Source: Devosia sp.
Lineage (GTDB): Bacteria; Pseudomonadota; Alphaproteobacteria; Rhizobiales; Devosiaceae
Direction: 5' to 3'
DNA: 5,519 nucleotides
NCBI GenBank assembly: GCA_016793415.1
Contig: JAEUMC010000636.1
Location: 1-5,519 of the forward strand
This document shows positions 4,665 through 5,519 of the stretch, one piece after another. The translations under genes were made by a program, and so were the position numbers. The notes under the pieces are model-generated. The model ran no database searches, was not told where the DNA came from, and was given only the letters and a program-made list of their open reading frames with translations. Position 1 is the first letter of the stretch. The number at the start of each line of letters is the position of its first letter.

Positions 4665-5519
4665 ATGCTCGATTTCCTGCCGCAATGGATGAAGGACGGG
4701 ATCGGCGACGATCTGCTGTTCTGGCTTGGCTATTTCACCAATGGCAAGCACCTGAGCTGGTACGCCAGCGTGCAGTACACCCTGGCGGCTGCCGTGTTCG
4801 GCGCACTGGTGGCGCTGCTGATGGGCCTGCTGGGCGCTTCGGCCCGCAACTCGCGCTTCCTGCCGCTGCGCGCGCTTGGCGCGTTCTACATCAACATCGT
4901 CCGCGGCGTGCCGGACGTGCTGTTCTTCCTGTTCTTTCCGCTGGCCTTCGAGCAGTTGGTCGAGTGGATCCGGGCGCAGGCCGTCTGCACGCCTGAGAGC
5001 CTCGCCGCCAATGTCGGGGTCTGGCCACCCTGCGATGCCGCCAACTGGTTCCTCGGCACGCCCGAATATCTCGTGCTGGCCTGCGTTTCGCTCGGCCTGG
5101 TCTACGGCGCCTTCGCCGCCAATGTCATCTATGGCGCGATGGGCGCGGTGCCCAAGGGGCAGCTCGAAGCGGCCCGCGCCTACGGCTTCAGCCCCGGCCA
5201 GGTGCTGTGGCGCTTCCACATCCGGCAGATGTGGGTCTATGCGCTGCCCGGCCTCTCCAACGTGTGGCTGCTGCTGGTCAAATCCACTTCGCTGCTGTCG
5301 CTGCTGCAGATCGCCGATATCGTGCTGTGGGCCGACCGCCTGGGCTCGCCCAACTTCACCCGTTCCGCCGGCCTGGTGCACCCCGACTGGCGCTGGGGCT
5401 ACTACCTGGTGCTGCTGGCTTTCTACATCCTCATCACCTTCGTCTCCGAGAAGGTGTTCGCGGCCATCACCCGCTGGGCGAGCCGCGGCATGGCGACCGC
5501 AGGAGGGGCTGCGGCATGA
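4665..5519 (+). CDS. Polar amino-acid ABC transporter permease (HisQ-type)
   Basis: A 284-residue inner-membrane permease. About five membrane helices are seen (roughly 38-58, 72-98, 134-156, 191-215, 245-268). The RGVPDVL motif (80-86) is typical of His/Glu/Gln-type permeases, and the cytoplasmic EAA loop that docks on the ATPase is GQLEAARAYGFSPGQVLWRF (165-184), between helices 3 and 4. That topology puts the 99-133 loop in the periplasm, with C108 and C123 in it. The protein is longer than E. coli HisQ, which I recall as about 228 residues. The extra length lies mainly in this loop, in the 220-244 loop and at the N-terminus. The ATG at 4665 has only a weak ribosome site; an ATG at 4689 is a less likely alternative. 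The stop overlaps the next start by ATGA, showing translational coupling to a second permease. Confidence 0.92.
   Translation: MLDFLPQWMKDGIGDDLLFWLGYFTNGKHLSWYASVQYTLAAAVFGALVALLMGLLGASARNSRFLPLRALGAFYINIVRGVPDVLFFLFFPLAFEQLVEWIRAQAVCTPESLAANVGVWPPCDAANWFLGTPEYLVLACVSLGLVYGAFAANVIYGAMGAVPKGQLEAARAYGFSPGQVLWRFHIRQMWVYALPGLSNVWLLLVKSTSLLSLLQIADIVLWADRLGSPNFTRSAGLVHPDWRWGYYLVLLAFYILITFVSEKVFAAITRWASRGMATAGGAAA
5516..5519 (+). CDS. Start of the next gene, presumably the HisM-type permease (only 4 nt seen)
   Basis: An ATG at 5516-5518 overlaps the TGA stop of the HisQ-type permease (5517-5519). A full AGGAGG Shine-Dalgarno (5501-5506) lies 9 nt upstream, stronger than that of any other gene here. 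In this transporter family the HisQ-type gene is usually followed by its HisM-type partner, needed for the heterodimeric channel. That identity is inferred from context only; no coding sequence is visible. Confidence 0.6.

Overview
The window looks like chromosomal DNA of a high-GC alphaproteobacterium, most likely of the order Hyphomicrobiales. A Devosia-like genus is possible, but this is a guess from gene style. The strongest evidence for the class is the nepR-ecfG/phyR locus, the core of the alphaproteobacterial general stress response (GSR). No phage, plasmid, transposase, CRISPR array, tRNA or rRNA was seen.

Layout. Positions 1-420, minus strand: the 5' part of ecfG (ECF sigma factor, cut by the window edge) follows nepR (its anti-sigma factor) with a 4-nt gap. 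Positions 421-581: a divergent control region with two back-to-back EcfG-type promoters. Positions 582-1376, plus strand: phyR, the response regulator with a sigma-like domain that frees EcfG by binding NepR, followed by a strong terminator. Positions 1542-1709, plus: a 55-aa DUF1328 membrane protein behind an exact EcfG-type promoter. Positions 1905-2270, plus: a YCII/DGPF-family protein. Positions 2271-2502: a convergent intergenic region with a large inverted repeat and the csbD-family terminator. Positions 2503-2703, minus: a CsbD/YjbJ-like stress protein, also behind an exact EcfG-type promoter. Positions 2888-5519, plus: a polar amino-acid ABC importer (ATPase, periplasmic binding protein, HisQ-type permease). 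The first bases of the next gene, presumably the HisM-type permease, overlap the last stop codon.

How it fits together. The left half reads as a compact GSR island. The known partner-switching logic is that phosphorylated PhyR binds NepR and releases EcfG. Here EcfG is predicted to feed back on nepR-ecfG and phyR and to switch on at least two small neighbours, the DUF1328 and CsbD proteins. Three exact GGAAC-N16/17-CGTT matches were found by eye, each just upstream of a gene; my own arithmetic gives about 0.08 expected by chance on both strands of a window this size at uniform base composition. The PhyR-activating histidine kinase is not in the window. The right half is an ordinary HisPJQM-type importer with no visible link to the stress regulon, apart from sharing a divergent intergenic region with the csbD-family gene.

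I see no wholly new system. The best leads are the promoter-defined GSR cluster, the long inverted repeat between convergent genes, and the enlarged periplasmic loop of the permease.
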